Shown piece after piece: positions 60,691-64,000 of a DNA stretch of 64,000 bases. The DNA is taken from positions 1-64,000 of the forward strand of contig JAJTGY010000010.1 of NCBI GenBank assembly GCA_021298015.1, read 5' to 3'. Origin of the DNA: Flammeovirgaceae bacterium (GTDB lineage Bacteria; Bacteroidota; Bacteroidia; Cytophagales; Cyclobacteriaceae). Every line of letters begins with the position of its first letter. The first letter of the stretch is position 1. The notes beneath the pieces were generated by a model. It was not told the DNA's origin. It made no database searches and saw only the letters and a program-made list of their open reading frames with translations. Made by a program: the position numbers and the translations under genes.

Positions 60691-61217
60691 TCCTTAAACC
60701 ATTCAGCATACATCGGATAGTTACGGGCCGTGCGGGCGATGACTTCGCGCATCTCGGGCCCGGTGTCTTTTACTTTTTTGGCCGGCATACCGGCATAGAT
60801 GCTATCCGGCTCCACGATCGTGCCGGGCAGCACCACGGCTCCGGCCGCAATGACCGAGCCTCGCCCAATCACCGCATCGTCCATAATAATCGCGCCCATG
60901 CCGATGAGTACATCATCCTCGACTGTACATCCATGCACCACGGCTGTATGGGCAATCGACACGCGCGAGCCAATCACGGTCTTGGCCTTTTGGTACGTGC
61001 AGTGAATAACCGCCCCGTCCTGAATATTCGTATCGTTTCCGATTCGAATGGAATGAACGTCACCGCGCACCACTGCATTGAACCAAACCGTGCAGCGCTC
61101 CCCCATCACCACATCTCCCACCACCACGGCATTATCGGCTATAAAACAGCCCGAACCGAATCGGGGCTCAAAACCTCTGACTTTCTTTATAATCGGCATA
61201 CTTCCATTAGCTGACAA
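60687..61217 (-). CDS. gamma-carbonic-anhydrase-like hexapeptide-repeat protein
   Basis: 176 aa; [55 protein letters not shown]. Confidence 0.92.
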   Translation of the reverse strand: MSANGSMPIIKKVRGFEPRFGSGCFIADNAVVVGDVVMGERCTVWFNAVVRGDVHSIRIGNDTNIQDGAVIHCTYQKAKTVIGSRVSIAHTAVVHGCTVEDDVLIGMGAIIMDDAVIGRGSVIAAGAVVLPGTIVEPDSIYAGMPAKKVKDTGPEMREVIARTARNYPMYAEWFKE

Positions 61218-61244
61218 ACTGTCATTTTCTTGAACTAAATGTGC

Positions 61245-61252
61245 TAAATTTG
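61245..61252 (+). promoter_or_regulatory. candidate Bacteroidota -7 box TAAATTTG upstream of miaB
   Basis: Exact TAnnTTTG match 19 nt before the ATG at 61271. Confidence 0.4.
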
Positions 61253-61270
61253 CGTCTCTTTTATGGAAAA

Positions 61271-62731
61271 ATGAAGGAACTAGTAGAAGATATTGGGATT
61301 TTGGACGAGGCGCACCAGCCCTGCGAGGTGGTTAAGACTACGGAAAACAGCCATACCGGGCAGAAGCGCAAGCTGTACATTGAAAGCTACGGTTGCCAGA
61401 TGAATTTTTCTGATAGCGAAATTGTGGCTTCCATCCTTCAAAAAACGGGATTTGATACTACATCCCGGGCTGAAGAGGCAGACGTGATCTTTTTGAACAC
61501 GTGCTCCATTCGCGAAAAAGCGGAACAAACGGTACGAAACCGGCTCACCCAACTGAATGGTCTGAAAAAGCAAAAGCCAGAACTCACGGTCGGTATCCTG
61601 GGTTGCATGGCCGAGCGGCTCAAGACCCAATGGCTGGACGAAGAGAAGATTGTTGACCTCGTGGCCGGGCCAGACGCGTATCGCAATCTGCCGCACCTGA
61701 TTCAACAAGTGGATGAAGGCGACAAGGCCGTCAATACGTTTCTGTCGCGGGAAGAAACCTACGGAGACATTACTCCGGTGCGGCTGAATTCAAACGGAGT
61801 AACGGCATTCATCTCCATCATGCGCGGGTGCGATAACATGTGTTCCTTTTGCGTGGTACCCTTTACGCGCGGTCGCGAACGAAGCCGTGATCCCCACAGT
61901 ATTGTGGCCGAAGCCCGTGACTTGTTCACCAAGGGCTACCGCGAGGTGACGTTGCTTGGCCAGAACGTGGATTCCTATAAATGGAGCCCAGAGGAAAACA
62001 ACAAAGCACGGCTCGAAAAAAAAGAGCCGGCATCCGTTGTTACGTTTGCTCAGCTCCTGGAACAAGTGGCACTGGTTCACCCCGACCTTCGCGTGCGTTT
62101 TTCAACTTCGCATCCTAAAGATATTACCGATGATGTGCTCCACACCATGGCGCGCCACGAGAACATCTGCAAGTACATTCATTTGCCCGTGCAAAGCGGC
62201 AACAGCCGGATTCTGGAGTTGATGAACCGCGGGTATAGCCGCGAATGGTACCTGGGCAAGGTGGCCCGCATCCGGGAATTTTTGGGCGATGATTGCGGCC
62301 TGAGCTCCGATATGATCACCGGCTTCTGCTCGGAGACGGAAGCGGAACATCAGGAAACGCTATCCTTAATGGACATGGTGAAGTACGACTTCGCCTATAT
62401 GTTCTATTATTCCGAACGCCCGGGCACCCTGGCGGCCAAGAAACTTTCTGACGATGTAACTGAAGACATCAAAAAGCGGAGGCTTCAGGAGATCATCAAT
62501 AAGCAAACGCGCCATTCCCTTGAACGGTACCAGCGCGATGTAGGCAAAGTGGAAAAGGTTTTGATCGAAGGAGATTCCAGGCGATCGGCTGATTTTTGGC
62601 AAGGCCGCACCAGTTCGAATAAAGTGGTAGTGTTCGCCAAGGGAAATGAACAAAAGGGCACCTATGTTCAGGTGAGAATTGACCGATGCACGGGTGCCAC
62701 ATTGTTTGGTCAAGCTGTGCAAAGTATATGA
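61271..62731 (+). CDS. miaB: tRNA (N6-isopentenyl adenosine(37)-C2)-methylthiotransferase
   Basis: [61 protein letters not shown]-like C-terminus. Confidence 0.96.
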   Translation: MKELVEDIGILDEAHQPCEVVKTTENSHTGQKRKLYIESYGCQMNFSDSEIVASILQKTGFDTTSRAEEADVIFLNTCSIREKAEQTVRNRLTQLNGLKKQKPELTVGILGCMAERLKTQWLDEEKIVDLVAGPDAYRNLPHLIQQVDEGDKAVNTFLSREETYGDITPVRLNSNGVTAFISIMRGCDNMCSFCVVPFTRGRERSRDPHSIVAEARDLFTKGYREVTLLGQNVDSYKWSPEENNKARLEKKEPASVVTFAQLLEQVALVHPDLRVRFSTSHPKDITDDVLHTMARHENICKYIHLPVQSGNSRILELMNRGYSREWYLGKVARIREFLGDDCGLSSDMITGFCSETEAEHQETLSLMDMVKYDFAYMFYYSERPGTLAAKKLSDDVTEDIKKRRLQEIINKQTRHSLERYQRDVGKVEKVLIEGDSRRSADFWQGRTSSNKVVVFAKGNEQKGTYVQVRIDRCTGATLFGQAVQSI

Positions 62732-63978
62732 TTACCGAACCAGACATTCAGAGCGTTAAGCAACGGTTTGGGATCATTGGAAATGCTCCCGGATTAAACT
62801 TTGCCGTGAAGACGGCCATGCAGGTGGCCCCTACGGATATGACGGTGCTCATCACCGGAGAAAGCGGCAGCGGTAAAGAATCCTTCTCCAAGATTATTCA
62901 TGCGCTGAGTCCGCGCAAACACGGCCAGTTTATCGCTATCAATTGTGGATCCATTCCGGAGGGCACCATCGACTCGGAGCTATTTGGACACGAAAAAGGC
63001 TCCTTCACGGGCGCACATGAATCACGCAAGGGATACTTCGAAGTAACCAATGGTGGTACCATGTTCCTCGATGAAATCGGTGAAATGCCGCTGGGTACGC
63101 AGGCCCGCCTGCTCCGTGTGCTGGAGTATGGTGAATTCATCAAGGTTGGCTCTTCGAAAGTTCAAAAAACGGATGTGCGGGTGGTGGCGGCTACCAACGT
63201 AAACCTCCTGCAAAAAGTGGAGGCCGGTAAATTCCGCGAGGACCTCTACTACCGGCTAAACTCGGTACCCATTTTCGTGCCGCCCCTGCGCGAGCGCGGT
63301 CGCGATGTCGAATTATTGTTTCGCAAGTTTGCCACTGACTTTGCTGAGAAATATAAGGTTAAGCCTATTTCACTGACAGACGATGCCAAGGAGATTCTTC
63401 TGAAGTATCGCTTTCCGGGAAATATTCGGCAACTAAAAAATCTGGTGGAACAGATTTCCGTGCTGGCCACCGAACAAAAAGAAATCAATGGCGAAACGCT
63501 GCTGCGTTACTTGCCACGCGAGACAACACTTCCGGCTTTGTACCAGGATGCGCAATCCGGTGAAAACATCTCGGAGCGCGAAATTTTGTATAAAGTATTG
63601 TTTGATTTAAGGCGGGACGTAAATGATCTGAAAAAGCTCGTCTTGGAAAACGGAACCAATCCTGCGAGCACCGCACAGATGCTAAAAGACAACCCTCACC
63701 TCTTTAAAGACGTGGCGGCCGCATCACCCGCATCGCCCGCCACCGAGCCCGTGCTGCTTAATATCAACCCGGCCCCGGCCTTTGAACCGGAAGAAGAGAC
63801 GCACGATGTCTCCTACAAGTCGGAGGACGAATCACTATCGATTGAAAAAAAGGAAAAAGAGCTGATTGAGCGTGCGTTGCGGAAAAACAATAACAAGCGC
63901 AAATATGCGGCACGGGATTTGGGTATTTCGGAGCGCACTCTGTATCGAAAAATCAAACAATACGAACTTGAAGAGTAG
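62728..63978 (+). CDS. sigma-54-interacting AAA+ transcriptional activator without a receiver domain
   Basis: [34 protein letters not shown]-terminal [31 protein letters not shown] overlap with miaB. Confidence 0.93.
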   Translation: MITEPDIQSVKQRFGIIGNAPGLNFAVKTAMQVAPTDMTVLITGESGSGKESFSKIIHALSPRKHGQFIAINCGSIPEGTIDSELFGHEKGSFTGAHESRKGYFEVTNGGTMFLDEIGEMPLGTQARLLRVLEYGEFIKVGSSKVQKTDVRVVAATNVNLLQKVEAGKFREDLYYRLNSVPIFVPPLRERGRDVELLFRKFATDFAEKYKVKPISLTDDAKEILLKYRFPGNIRQLKNLVEQISVLATEQKEINGETLLRYLPRETTLPALYQDAQSGENISEREILYKVLFDLRRDVNDLKKLVLENGTNPASTAQMLKDNPHLFKDVAAASPASPATEPVLLNINPAPAFEPEEETHDVSYKSEDESLSIEKKEKELIERALRKNNNKRKYAARDLGISERTLYRKIKQYELEE

Positions 63979-64000
63979 ATTTCGCATCCTGACTTCGATT

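Overview
The window looks like a chromosomal segment from a Bacteroidota genome, probably Cytophagales. Pointers are SusC/SusD, a T9SS C-terminal sorting domain, TAnnTTTG-like -7 boxes and few Shine-Dalgarno sites. Main blocks, left to right: (1) a minus-strand GlgE-pathway operon (two alpha-amylase-family lipoproteins, GlgE, TreS-maltokinase fusion, GlgB); (2) a SusC/SusD pair bracketed by a perfect 33-bp direct repeat copied from the 3' end of the neighbouring nupC; (3) etfB-etfA-DUF151-hicBA-nupC, where hicA carries two compensating frameshifts and the DUF151 gene has no ordinary start codon for its conserved N-terminus; (4) tyrS; (5) a five-gene LolA-like/FtsX/FtsX/ATPase/beta-barrel export operon; (6) exbB-exbD-tonB, SPOR, beta-barrel and large TPR genes; (7) holA, rhomboid, and a sigma-54 regulator with a hybrid histidine kinase; (8) a tightly coupled ~16-kb operon encoding a membrane-anchored STAND NTPase with C-terminal WD40-like repeats, a small OMP, a lipoprotein and a ~3400-aa repeat-rich T9SS adhesin split by a frameshift at a DNA-repeat edge; (9) an unusual MFS/nucleotide-transporter-like + HEAT + cyclic-nucleotide-binding fusion; (10) ompH/skp-like, gamma-CA-like, miaB and a second sigma-54 activator. 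I found no rRNA, tRNA, CRISPR array, transposase or integrase. All family calls were made by eye from the translations; no searches were run.
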